The notes beneath the pieces are model-generated. The model made no database searches. It was given only the letters and a program-made list of their open reading frames with translations, and was not told the origin of the DNA. The position numbers and the translations under genes were made by a program. Below are positions 1-9,052 of a stretch of DNA of 64,000 bases, one piece after another. How positions within the stretch are numbered: position 1 is the stretch's first letter; each line of letters opens with the position of its first letter. Source of the stretch: Rhynchopus euleeides (taxonomy: Eukaryota > Euglenozoa > Diplonemea > Diplonemida > Diplonemidae); assembly GCA_963210315.1 (NCBI GenBank), contig OY723316.1:1488001-1552000 (forward strand). Direction: 5' to 3'.

Positions 1-138
1 GAGGTGGTGCTCTATCCAGTCAGCAGTGCGACGCAGTGTACCCCTCAGCACCCAGCAGGACCCCTTGAGCACAGTGGCAACAGGCAGGGCACACACACCA
101 CCCGATGTCGGTCACAACCCTCGTAGGAGTGAGAATGT
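1..138. other. Flank of LINE copy A, no gene seen
   Basis: Sequence left of the target-site duplication of LINE copy A. Nothing recognisable as coding was found. Removing the LINE would join it to the leader of the GRDP-like gene at 9053, so it is probably that gene's promoter or upstream spacer (inference). Confidence 0.4.
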
Positions 139-155
139 CTCTGTGCGTCTGTGTG
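139..155. repeat. Target-site duplication of LINE copy A, left copy
   Basis: CTCTGTGCGTCTGTGTG, 17 bp, is repeated exactly at 8879-8895. The two copies bracket the LINE; the bases just outside differ. The duplicated target is GT-rich. Confidence 0.85.
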
Positions 156-213
156 GTGACCACGTTTTGTGTGGGGAGATCCTGCGCGGATCATTGCCCA
201 CCCCCGCCCATTT

Positions 214-3200
214 CTACGTCACAGCGGAGGCCCCACTCGGGTTAGAGTGTGGGGCCAACTCAGTGCCACTCCGGGGAGGAGGGCGTGCAGCATAGCCGGC
301 GTGGTGTGCTTGGCAGCAATGTGGTAGTGTTTTGCCATCGCTGTAGCAGTCACCGCATCGGTCCATGCTGTGGCGTTTGCAGAAGCCCATAGTGACCGGG
401 AGCCCGTCCCCCTCCTTGTGGTGGTTGCGGCAGCACACCTCCTCCGGGAGGCGCCGCTTCTGGCATGCCGAGCAACGGGGCTTCCAATGCAACTTGCAGG
501 CAAGCACCTTTGCGTTCCTCCTGGCACCAGGGGGAGCAGTTCGGGGGGCAGCGCCCCTCCGCTCCCATGGGCGCCCTACCCGGCTGTTGGCCTGCCGACC
601 ACGCGCCGCCCACTGCTGGGCCGATTGCTGCCAACCCTCAGGGTAGTGCGGCTGCGGAGCGAAGGTAGCGGCCCACGCCATTCCGCGATCATGGAACACT
701 GTATCCGTCCGGCTGGGGGCTGGCACAGCCAGGTGCGCTTGGAGGCTGCGCATCACCGACTCAGTGGCAGGGTTCAGCTGGGCCCTCCTCGACAGGCCCG
801 CCGCCACAGATCCACCGATCGCCGTGAGGACTGTTGAGTTGGCAGCATGGCCGCAATGCCAGGGCCCAGTGCCTACTTTCGTCACCATGCTGCAGAGCCC
901 CTTCAGCGAGGCAGCCTTCCCCAGGATACTGCTCTGGAACACCGTGAGGTCCTGCTGGAGCTGCTGCCGTGAGGCCCCCAGCCTTTCAGCCTCGTCCATC
1001 GCGGCGTTACTGAGGGCATCAGCATCTGTGTTGGATTCCCTCTTCACATGCTCGTATGTGAGAGTGAACCTCGGTTGGAGGTCCGCAGCTAGCCGGGACG
1101 TGCTGAGGAACAGAGGACGGAGGGCGGCATCCCGGCACAATGAGTCCCCTTGGAGCTGGCGCAGCACCACCTGGGAGTCGCCCCGCACTGTGACTGGGCC
1201 CTCAGGGGCATCACCCCTCTCGAGGAGGCGCAGACCTGCACGGAGCGCCTCGTACTCAGCAATGTTGTTGCTACGCACGTTCAGCAGCGGGAGTACTTTC
1301 TCTGAAACCTTGCAACCGTCTTGGTATAGCACCGCCCCTGCCCCCGCCACGGCGAAGGGGGTGCCATTGTCGCGCGCACCACCGTCAAAGTACAGGGTGA
1401 GCCCTGGGGCTGTGTCTGCAGGGATGCGCGAGCGGGCCTCCCTCGCGCCCTTCCTATTCGGGTCCACGTGGGCGGGGGGGCGGATGCGGCGCGTCACGGT
1501 GTCTGGGAGGGTAAGGCCAGTTGATAGCTCGAAGTCCACGGCCAGCTCCATCAGGGTCACAGTATGCTCACTCCCCTGCGGTCCCCACTTTAGGCCCCTT
1601 AGCCAGTCGCAGAGGGCCACCCACATGCCTGGGGGCCGCTTGCCCCACGTCTGCTTGACTTCGGAAGGCGCCAGTGCAGGGATGGAGGCACTCTCGGGGT
1701 TAGGGGTGCTCCACTCCCAGGGGTAGACGGTAGTACGGTGATGGCGCACAGAGCGGTCGAGCAGCCCGTCCTTCTCCTGTCGCGCCGCCAGGACTGCGAT
1801 GAAGTAGCGGTGGAGCTGTGCCAAGGTGGTGATCCTGTCCGCAAAGGACATGGGCAGCGGCTGCTCGTTCTCCGGGACGCTGTATCTGTAAATGGGCGCC
1901 ACCCCGCACTGGGCCAGGCATGCCGGCCAGGCCGTCCGGTCCCTCGCTGCTATGGGGTGCTTCTGGCGGACTGGCTCCCATGCCGCGCAGTCCCACCACA
2001 GGTGTGATACCGTCTCCGGGGTCCCAGATGTGCAGTATCGGCACACCTCCCCCAGACCTGTGCGCCCACGAGCAGGCACCGCCCCTGCAACAACGGAGCG
2101 GAGGAGGCCTCGCTGGTACCCCGTGATTGCAGCGCCCTCTCCCTCCAGGACGCAACGTGTCACCCTCCCGTCAATGCCGTGCTCTGCTCCTTGGAAGTCG
2201 TCTCTGCGTTCGGCCAGCTTCTTCGCCGTTGCGTTACGCAGGGATTGGCGGAGGTCGTGTGCAAAGATAGCCCAGGCGCTCGGTGTTGCAGCAACAGGGT
2301 CGAAGGTGACATCGCGACCAGCTTCGTCAGTGTAAGCCAGGGTGGTCGCAGCACTCCAGCGCCATTCAATCCCCTGCAGGGCGGCCCAGAAAAGCGCGAA
2401 GGGGCCTGTCCCCTCAAGCCTCTCTCTACTCCCCCAGGCTGCCTCGGACAGCACCCTGCTGTGACTCCACTTTTTGATCTGCTTGGCCCATGTGGTGATC
2501 TGCCGGTAGGGGGGGGCGACAGCGGGGTCCACCCGGTGCGCCTGATGGAGGACACACAGCACAATCTCCTGTGCTCTGCGAGGTGGGCCAGACCAGAGCG
2601 CGGCGACGAAGAGGCCCCTCCATCGCCTGATGTCCTTGCTGTCCCAACGAGTTACGAGGGCATCGTAATATAGTCGAGCCCCTGCCGTCATCGCCGCCGC
2701 CTGCCCTTTCCATTGCACCGGCAGGGGCAGCGCTGAGGTTCTGCGGAGGTTCTGCTGCGCACCTTCCTTCCGGCGGGCGATGCGCTCGGACTGGGGCGCT
2801 GTGCGCCCTTCCCTGATCAGGCGCGCGTGTAGCATGGCCCCGAGACAGTCGAAGCTGTTGCGCTGCCGGAGGGGAGTGGCCTCGCCATCCCTTGCCCGGT
2901 ACATAATCCGGAGCGGCCCGGGGGATGTCGAGAAAACGTGAGACTTGATTTCTGCACAAATAGCCATCCCGGTGTCGTGGGAGAAACCCGCAGAGTCGTC
3001 TACAACGTCTTGCAGGATCTCCGGGCTGGGGGCTGTGGCGTATACGTCGTCAACGAAAGACAGCGCCCTTGTGTCCTGCCGGTGCTCGACCATCCTCATC
3101 CACACACCCACCAGCACGTTAATCAGCACGACACTGATGGGGCAACCCTGCATGATGCCGTTAGTTGGCAGGAAGCCTTCCCCGATGGTGCCGCTCGCCC

Positions 3201-6057
3201 GGAAGTGCCGCTGCATCGTCCTGTACGCTGCTCGCAGGGTGCGCAGGACACGGGCGTCGAAACCGAGCTCCGCAGCCAGGCGGAAGGTGAGGTCGATTGG
3301 CACCGTGTCGAAGCACTTCTTGAAGTCGAGGGCGACTCCGTGCAGCGGTCGCCCTGTGAGGTGGGCTTCTTCAATACGTGCCGCCAGGTGCCAGATGAGG
3401 TCCTCCGCACCGTGGCCAGGCCGGCAGCCGTGCAGGTCTTCGGGCGCGATGATCTCCAACCACTTCAGTGCCGGTTTCACCCGGATAGCTGCCCACACTC
3501 TGTACAGCACGGGGGTGATACTGATGGGGCGCTGCGACAGTGGCTCTCCTGAGCTGCCAGGCTTGGGGATGAGGCAGATCATGGCGTGCATCAGCTGCTC
3601 CGGCCACTCGCCCGACCGTTCAACTTCGTTGAACACCTCCGCGAAGAGCCTGAGGAGTTCGTGCGGGAGTTGTCTCAGTTCGTGGACCCGCCAACCGTGC
3701 AGGCCCGGCGAGGTGGACGTGGACATCTTGGCCAAGGCCTTCCCAACGTCTTCTGCCGTGATGGTCTTGCACTCCATGTCAGCCACCTCGGGGAGAAAGC
3801 GGAGGTACTTTTGGCGGAAGGTGTCCCACCGGGGCTCTGGCGTCGTTGCGTACTTACGGAAGTACCCTCCCCACGCCGTGTCGCTCCTCAGCAGCTCGTC
3901 CGCCTCCTTGGGGCAGGCCGTGAAAGAGCCGTCTTCGCGCCGCATGAAGGTGGCTGGAGCGCAGAAGCGATCTGCGAGGTACGCGAACACCTGCCCTGCC
4001 TCGTATGTCCAAGCTTTCTGCATCCTCGCCTTCCACGTGCGGATCCTCGCGTCGCGGAGCCTGTCGAACATGCCCCTCTGCGACCCCTCCAAGGCAATGA
4101 GGGCCTGCTCCAGGATCTCCAGGTCCGGCAACTGCGAGGTTGTGTTCGTCAGCGCTGCTTGCAGCCCCTGGGGGAGGCCCCCCTCCCTCAGGCGGTTCTT
4201 TGCGGCGTTCCAGGCGTGCTTCTCCCCATTCGTGAGGCCGTACGGTGCATCGGCTTGCAGTCGCTTGAGACCCTCTTGGACGAGGCATCGGAGGTTCCCC
4301 AACAGTCCGTCCTTCGCCCGGGTGTTCGTGTCACCGGCCCCCCGTGCAGAGGCGGGGTGGTGCTTGGTGGCCGCCCGCGACCACTGCATGTGGTAGCCCT
4401 CCGCTCTGCCTGTGTAGGCCGCTTCCTGCCTCTCCAGGTGGCCTACATGGACACGCTTTAGGAAACGCTCGCCGCAGGTGGAGGCTCGGTGGAGGAGCTG
4501 CGCGGCCGTTGCTCCGTGGCGCAGTTCCCCCTCTGCAAGCACGTCCTGCATTATCCCTCTCGCCGCAGCGTCTCCCAGCTTGGGCTTACCCGCAGGGAAA
4601 GGGGTGGGAAGAATGCAGATCTTTTTGGGGCGGCGGAAGGCAGTGAGGTCTAGGTCTACAAAAAGCGGGCAGTGCGTGGGTATGTCGTAGTCCCCCCGCT
4701 TCGCCACCTCAACGCGACGCAGGGCCGGCGCTGCGCAGGAGTTCATCAGGCAGATGTCCAGCCGAGTGCCGTTCTCCGACGCCCAGCACGTGTTCTGCAC
4801 GCTCTGTTGTGCGAGCTCCGCATGCGTCGTCGCCACGTCGACCCAGCCGCCCACCCGGCACGCCTGGGACAGCGTGGCGCTGGTTTCCGGGTTGGTGTTG
4901 AGGTCCCCCATCAGTAGCACGGGCACCTGCCCCAACCCAGCTGCGAGGTCGAGCGTCTCTTGCAGGAGGGCTTCCCGCTGCTCACCCACTTCGGTCCCCG
5001 AGTGGCCGTACACGCTCAGGATATGAAGCGCCGTTTTCCCGTCTCCAATCGCTAGCACTACGTGCACCATGCGGGTACTGTCGTACAACTTCTGCTCCTG
5101 CGCGGTCTTCGGCTGCACCACTTGCGCGACAAGGCCCTCCTTCGCCATGACAGCCACACCTCCGGGCCTTGTTTGTTCGCGGCCGTTCGCGCCTGCGACC
5201 CTGGGCATGCCCTTGCCCCAGTGCATAGCCCAGCCGTGGGCTGCGAAGTAGCCGTTGTGCGTGCCCTTGCTCGGGTCCGGGACTCGGGTTTCCTGCAGGG
5301 CCACAACATCCGCCTTCAGGCCCGCCACGTCGCCTAGGTGCGTCTGCAGTGACGTTACGTTCGCTGTCGCCAGCCTGATCACTCCCGGTGTTGTTAGTTG
5401 ATATGCAGGATGCCGCAATCGCCGCGGGGGCGGTGACGCTGTGGACCCCTGGACGGGCGTAGGCACTCGCGTCCCGTCCGCTGTGGCCGGGGTGGGCATA
5501 GGAAGGGCTGCAGGGATGTCCCACTGGTTGGTCGGCGTCACAGCTAGCTCCCGGGCCAGGCTAAGGGGGAAACGGAGCACATCGTAGTGGAAGGGCCTCC
5601 ACGTAAGGCCCAGCACCTTGGCTCCCTCCCCACACCGGGTCATGCATTGCTTGCTGTTGGAGGCGAGCAGCCACACCTGGGCATCCAGAACTTCTGCCGC
5701 AACCCGGAGGGTAGCCGCGTCTCCGTATGTCCCCGGGCGCGTCTGCTTCTCGACGTAGTCGTCGTAGGATGTAGGGGCCTGCGGGTCATCGTGGTCGGGC
5801 ACGTACGAGGCCCTGCGCTCTGCGTTTTGCCGCATGGACGACGCCACCGCTGCACGCAACCCGCCTGCTGTCCACTCCGCGCACTGCTCTGCAAGGCCGG
5901 CGTACTGGCAGTTGCCGTCCTTCGGCACTGGTACCCGGAGCGCCATCAGTCTCCTTGCAGCATGCGTCAACCACTGCTCGTCTTGCTCTATGGTGGAGGG
6001 GGAGTACTCCTGTCCCCCCCCACGGAGGCGCCGGGGTTCTCCTGCCCCTGTCGCCAA
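214..6057 (-). CDS. LINE copy A ORF2: OTU peptidase, endonuclease, reverse transcriptase, RNase H
   Basis: About 1,947 residues from a TTG at 6057; the frame is open further back to the ORF1 TAG at 6340. An OTU-like peptidase comes first (about 40-165) with a DGNCQY catalytic-Cys motif (C50) and a FHYD His motif. Next is an APE-type endonuclease (about 230-480) with ANVTSL, LQETR, GDLNTNP and a PTHCPLFVD end. The reverse transcriptase (about 880-1190) has LIPKPG, LDFKKCFDTV, MQGCPIS and FVDD. A zinc knuckle (CRYC...HLWWDC) follows, then RNase H (about 1530-1680) with YFDGG, AEYEAL, RGDSQ and NTDADALS. A Cys/His-rich tail closes it. No in-frame ATG precedes M38, only 12 residues before the OTU Cys, so initiation is unusual (see findings). 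Confidence 0.93.
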   Translation of the reverse strand: MATGAGEPRRLRGGGQEYSPSTIEQDEQWLTHAARRLMALRVPVPKDGNCQYAGLAEQCAEWTAGGLRAAVASSMRQNAERRASYVPDHDDPQAPTSYDDYVEKQTRPGTYGDAATLRVAAEVLDAQVWLLASNSKQCMTRCGEGAKVLGLTWRPFHYDVLRFPLSLARELAVTPTNQWDIPAALPMPTPATADGTRVPTPVQGSTASPPPRRLRHPAYQLTTPGVIRLATANVTSLQTHLGDVAGLKADVVALQETRVPDPSKGTHNGYFAAHGWAMHWGKGMPRVAGANGREQTRPGGVAVMAKEGLVAQVVQPKTAQEQKLYDSTRMVHVVLAIGDGKTALHILSVYGHSGTEVGEQREALLQETLDLAAGLGQVPVLLMGDLNTNPETSATLSQACRVGGWVDVATTHAELAQQSVQNTCWASENGTRLDICLMNSCAAPALRRVEVAKRGDYDIPTHCPLFVDLDLTAFRRPKKICILPTPFPAGKPKLGDAAARGIMQDVLAEGELRHGATAAQLLHRASTCGERFLKRVHVGHLERQEAAYTGRAEGYHMQWSRAATKHHPASARGAGDTNTRAKDGLLGNLRCLVQEGLKRLQADAPYGLTNGEKHAWNAAKNRLREGGLPQGLQAALTNTTSQLPDLEILEQALIALEGSQRGMFDRLRDARIRTWKARMQKAWTYEAGQVFAYLADRFCAPATFMRREDGSFTACPKEADELLRSDTAWGGYFRKYATTPEPRWDTFRQKYLRFLPEVADMECKTITAEDVGKALAKMSTSTSPGLHGWRVHELRQLPHELLRLFAEVFNEVERSGEWPEQLMHAMICLIPKPGSSGEPLSQRPISITPVLYRVWAAIRVKPALKWLEIIAPEDLHGCRPGHGAEDLIWHLAARIEEAHLTGRPLHGVALDFKKCFDTVPIDLTFRLAAELGFDARVLRTLRAAYRTMQRHFRASGTIGEGFLPTNGIMQGCPISVVLINVLVGVWMRMVEHRQDTRALSFVDDVYATAPSPEILQDVVDDSAGFSHDTGMAICAEIKSHVFSTSPGPLRIMYRARDGEATPLRQRNSFDCLGAMLHARLIREGRTAPQSERIARRKEGAQQNLRRTSALPLPVQWKGQAAAMTAGARLYYDALVTRWDSKDIRRWRGLFVAALWSGPPRRAQEIVLCVLHQAHRVDPAVAPPYRQITTWAKQIKKWSHSRVLSEAAWGSRERLEGTGPFALFWAALQGIEWRWSAATTLAYTDEAGRDVTFDPVAATPSAWAIFAHDLRQSLRNATAKKLAERRDDFQGAEHGIDGRVTRCVLEGEGAAITGYQRGLLRSVVAGAVPARGRTGLGEVCRYCTSGTPETVSHLWWDCAAWEPVRQKHPIAARDRTAWPACLAQCGVAPIYRYSVPENEQPLPMSFADRITTLAQLHRYFIAVLAARQEKDGLLDRSVRHHRTTVYPWEWSTPNPESASIPALAPSEVKQTWGKRPPGMWVALCDWLRGLKWGPQGSEHTVTLMELAVDFELSTGLTLPDTVTRRIRPPAHVDPNRKGAREARSRIPADTAPGLTLYFDGGARDNGTPFAVAGAGAVLYQDGCKVSEKVLPLLNVRSNNIAEYEALRAGLRLLERGDAPEGPVTVRGDSQVVLRQLQGDSLCRDAALRPLFLSTSRLAADLQPRFTLTYEHVKRESNTDADALSNAAMDEAERLGASRQQLQQDLTVFQSSILGKAASLKGLCSMVTKVGTGPWHCGHAANSTVLTAIGGSVAAGLSRRAQLNPATESVMRSLQAHLAVPAPSRTDTVFHDRGMAWAATFAPQPHYPEGWQQSAQQWAARGRQANSRVGRPWERRGAAPRTAPPGARRNAKVLACKLHWKPRCSACQKRRLPEEVCCRNHHKEGDGLPVTMGFCKRHSMDRCGDCYSDGKTLPHCCQAHHAGYAARPPPRSGTELAPHSNPSGASAVT

Positions 6058-6339
6058 ATCTACGGGGTCCCAGCACGGGGCCGTTGCCCGGGTATCTCCT
6101 GCCCGTACAGCGGCTCGGCTGGGTCTAGGTGGGGTTGGGGGTGATGTTGGGGTTGGGGTTCTACTTGGGGTGTGTGGAGGTGTTTGTATACGCCCCGAGA
6201 CCTCCTGTTTCTCGGGGTGGGGTGCGGCTGGGGGCCCGACGGCGAACGTGATTTGTCCCCAGACGTGGTCGGCACCCCGGCCAGGGGGAACGTTAATCTC
6301 CTGCGCGGGTCCCCCCCGCTGGCCGGAGCGCCCGCCCCC

Positions 6340-8853
6340 CTATTCCTCATCCGGCTTCTGCGGGTAGGGGGTAAGGCGGTTGGAACGAGGCTTCAGGTAC
6401 GCCGTGATGGAGGCCTGCCTGGTCCTCCCGTTCCTGCTGGCTCCCGGCACCCTACAGGGTGGGGCCTCATCCCCGCCAACTGCCGTGGGCGTCAGGGCTT
6501 CGAGGAGGGGTGGGGCCGGCGGGGCAGGCTGGGCAGGCGGCGCCGGTGCTGCCGGCGGCACTGCTGCTGGCTGCGCTGGGGTCGGGGCGGCGCTCGACGT
6601 TGTTGGTGCCCCGGGTGCCATAGGTGTCACGGGTTTACTGCTCGAATCACTGGGCGGGGCAGGGGCGGAGGAGTCAGAGGCGGCGGAGGTGGCAGAGGTG
6701 GTGGTGGTGGTGGTGCTGGGGGAGGAGCGGGCGGGTTTTGTGGGTGCTGGCAGGGCATCCGCAGCCGGCCCGGCCGTGGGCCCCGCCGGCGGTTTGCCCT
6801 TCGCCCCCTTGGACGCACCCAGCCCCTTTGTGGCAGCGCTCAGCTCCCGCCTCACGGAGATGAGCATCTCCTGGTGTTGCAGCTTGCGCTGCTCCTCCGC
6901 GTCGCGCACCCCCTCTAGCAGGCCCTGCCAGCTCTGCCCGAGCTCGCTGGCCTGCTGCGTCAGCTGGCGCTGCACCCTCTCGCCCTCCTCCTTCCCTGCC
7001 TGTTGGAGGTCAGCTCGAAGGGTAGTGTCGAGCTGGGTTGCCTTCTCGGCAAGGGCCTTGAGCTGCTGGGCCCCGTGCCGCGCCATCTGCGCCTCGCAGG
7101 TCCCCCGCAGCTCCCCACACACCTCATCCAGGCGGCTCTGGAGGCGGGCCACCTGCTCCCCGGTCGCCCGCTCCGACTGCTGCTGGGCGGCCGTGGCGTC
7201 CTTGCGGTCAGCCTCGCAGGAGGCCCGCAGGTCGCGCACCGTGACCCCCAGGCGCTCCGTCTGCCGCCGCAGCTCGCCCACCGCGGCTTCCCCCTGCTGC
7301 GCCTCCCACGCCCTGCGGAGCTCCGCCACCGCCGCGTCCAGGCGCTGCTGCTCCTGCCCGCGCTGCGCCTCCAGGTCGGCCCTGACCGCGTCCACCTCCG
7401 CCTGGAGCTGCTGCGCCTGGTGGTGGGAGAGGGGCGTCTGCTCGCTCGCCTCCGCGGCTTGCAGGCTCAGCATGGCCTTGCAAGCGCCGCTGAGGCGCTC
7501 CTCAAGCGCCCGGTGCTTGAGGTCCCGCTGCGCAAGCTGGCCCTGCATGTCGGCCTCGAGGGCCTTGTGGCTGGCCTCCCAGCCCTTGCGCGACGCAGTC
7601 AGATCCGTCGCATGCGCGCGGCCTTGCCCCTCCAAGGCGGTGAGCCCAGCAGCCAGCTTCTGCAGATCCGTGCTCGCTGCTGCCTCACCCACCGCCTTGC
7701 CCAGCCCTCCGACATGCTCGCGGAGGCGGGAGACCGTCACGCCCATCGACTGCTGGTGCTTCGCGACCTCCAGGAGCTGGGCCTTGTGCTCCTTTAGTTC
7801 ACGCTCCGTTTTCAGTGTGGACGTAGTGGCTGTAGTGGTGGGGGGTGTGGTGGTGGGGCGCTCCTGGAGGCTCTTCAGCAGGGCCCCTTGCGCCTGCAGC
7901 TGCTCCTCCTGGCGGCCGAGGCGGTCCCCCATGCGCTGCATCTGCAGCTCGTGCTGCTGGGCGTGGCTGTCCAGCCGGGCCTCGAGCAGCGCCACCTGCT
8001 CGGCGTGCTGCTCCCCCTGGCGGCGCAGGCGGTCTTCGAGCCACTGCTCTGACAGGCCCGGGTGCCCCTGCATCGCCTCCATCCGCTGCCCCAGCTCGCC
8101 CTGCCGTGCCTGCTGGGTCAGCAGCTGGGCCTCCAGCCGCTTGCGGTGGCCGTCCTGGTCCTGCAGGAGGCGGCGCAGGCCCTGCAGCTCGGCTTGACAA
8201 GCCGCGCCGTCGCCCTGCGTGGCGGAGTCGGCGGCGGCAGGTGCGGGGTCATGCCCGAGCTCCCGCAGGCGCCCGGCGAGCTTCTCCAGATCCTTCTGGA
8301 GCTGGGCAGCTCTCTGCTGTGCCTGCTGCGCCTGCTGCTTCGCCGCCGCTGCTGCTCCGCCACCACGCCCGGTCCGCCCAACCGTGCCGCTGGCCTGCGA
8401 CTTCGCAGACCTTCCCGCCTTCGCGGCCGTGGCGCGCTCCTCCTGGAGCCTGTCGCGGACGCTCTCATAGCGCCGCTTCAGGCGGAGCACCTCCTCGGCC
8501 TGCTTCTTCGCGGCCGCCTCCCTCTGCTTCTGCTCCTCGAGGAGCAGCGTGTCCGTCAGGACCACCTCCTTCCCGTTGACTACTAGAGTCCATGTGGGGG
8601 GGGTGCCGTGGGTGGGGGGTTGCTCGGCAGCGAGGACGGCGACGCCGCCCTCCAGGCTGTCCAGCGCCGCCTCCCACCGGAGGTGGTCGAGAATGGTGCG
8701 CACGTGGGCGGCACCATAGAGGGGGGGAAGGGGTTGGAGCTCGTATCTGCGAGGTTCCGTGAATTTGAGGGGGGGCAGGGGGGCGGCCTGTTGGCCACCG
8801 GCCTGGGAGCCGGTGTTCCCGGAGGAGACCCCGTGGAGGTCGGCCTGTGACAT
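6340..8853 (-). CDS. LINE copy A ORF1, coiled-coil protein
   Basis: The start chosen is the first ATG inside the element (8853), giving 837 aa beginning MSQADLHG; an upstream ATG at 9066 lies outside the element. An N-terminal stretch of about 150 residues with aromatic and proline residues (LPPLKF, YELQPLPPLYGAAHV) is followed by about 500 residues of Q/E/A/L/R-rich heptads predicting long coiled coil. The last 130 residues are low-complexity T/S/P/A. No CCHC knuckle or RRM was seen. LINE ORF1 proteins usually bind element RNA and form particles; that role is inferred here. The copy B protein shares the same plan. It ends in TAG with the ORF2 frame continuing directly. Confidence 0.85.
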   Translation of the reverse strand: MSQADLHGVSSGNTGSQAGGQQAAPLPPLKFTEPRRYELQPLPPLYGAAHVRTILDHLRWEAALDSLEGGVAVLAAEQPPTHGTPPTWTLVVNGKEVVLTDTLLLEEQKQREAAAKKQAEEVLRLKRRYESVRDRLQEERATAAKAGRSAKSQASGTVGRTGRGGGAAAAAKQQAQQAQQRAAQLQKDLEKLAGRLRELGHDPAPAAADSATQGDGAACQAELQGLRRLLQDQDGHRKRLEAQLLTQQARQGELGQRMEAMQGHPGLSEQWLEDRLRRQGEQHAEQVALLEARLDSHAQQHELQMQRMGDRLGRQEEQLQAQGALLKSLQERPTTTPPTTTATTSTLKTERELKEHKAQLLEVAKHQQSMGVTVSRLREHVGGLGKAVGEAAASTDLQKLAAGLTALEGQGRAHATDLTASRKGWEASHKALEADMQGQLAQRDLKHRALEERLSGACKAMLSLQAAEASEQTPLSHHQAQQLQAEVDAVRADLEAQRGQEQQRLDAAVAELRRAWEAQQGEAAVGELRRQTERLGVTVRDLRASCEADRKDATAAQQQSERATGEQVARLQSRLDEVCGELRGTCEAQMARHGAQQLKALAEKATQLDTTLRADLQQAGKEEGERVQRQLTQQASELGQSWQGLLEGVRDAEEQRKLQHQEMLISVRRELSAATKGLGASKGAKGKPPAGPTAGPAADALPAPTKPARSSPSTTTTTTSATSAASDSSAPAPPSDSSSKPVTPMAPGAPTTSSAAPTPAQPAAVPPAAPAPPAQPAPPAPPLLEALTPTAVGGDEAPPCRVPGASRNGRTRQASITAYLKPRSNRLTPYPQKPDEE

Positions 8854-8878
8854 CCTGCCCGTGTATCCCTCTCTCCTC

Positions 8879-8895
8879 CTCTGTGCGTCTGTGTG
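8879..8895. repeat. Target-site duplication of LINE copy A, right copy
   Basis: Exact 17-bp match to 139-155. It fixes the 5' end of the LINE at 8878, consistent with loss of similarity to copy B at the same place. Confidence 0.85.
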
Positions 8896-9052
8896 TCTGT
8901 GCTCCCAGGTTTTGTGATGCGGCTCACTTCTGTAGTTCTGAGCGAAGCCCCCCACCACGGATATTGCAGTCTGGGCACACCGTGCGTTGCCATTGGAGTC
9001 AGTCTTGCCCTTTGCACAGCCCCCACCCCACCCTGCAGGCTGCGTTGCTGCG

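Larger units (their letters stand above)
156..8878 (-). mobile_element. Full-length OTU-EN-RT-RNase H LINE, copy A
   Basis: An 8.7-kb non-LTR retrotransposon read on the minus strand. It has a 25-base 5' leader, a coiled-coil ORF1, an ORF2 with OTU, APE-type endonuclease, reverse transcriptase, zinc knuckle and RNase H, and a 3' UTR of about 58 bases ending TCAC with no poly(A). A 17-bp duplication flanks it exactly. Both ORFs are open, so the copy looks recent and possibly active. ORF1 and ORF2 share one frame and are separated by one TAG (6340-6342). It inserted 175 bp upstream of the GRDP-like gene's start codon, antisense to it. Domain order resembles RNase H-bearing I-group LINEs, but the clade cannot be settled by eye. 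Confidence 0.93.

Noticed and set aside
2945-4396. 483-codon plus-strand open frame across LINE A (and similar frames at 7-9 kb and 57-59 kb)
   Set aside because: These are antisense shadows of GC-rich LINE ORFs, with Arg/Ser/Pro-rich translations and no domain signal.
8987-9052. Upstream start for the GRDP-like protein (MPLESVLPFAQPPPHPAG)
   Set aside because: The extension reads across a C-rich tract ending CTGCAG that looks like a 3' splice site, and its composition is unlike the conserved domain.
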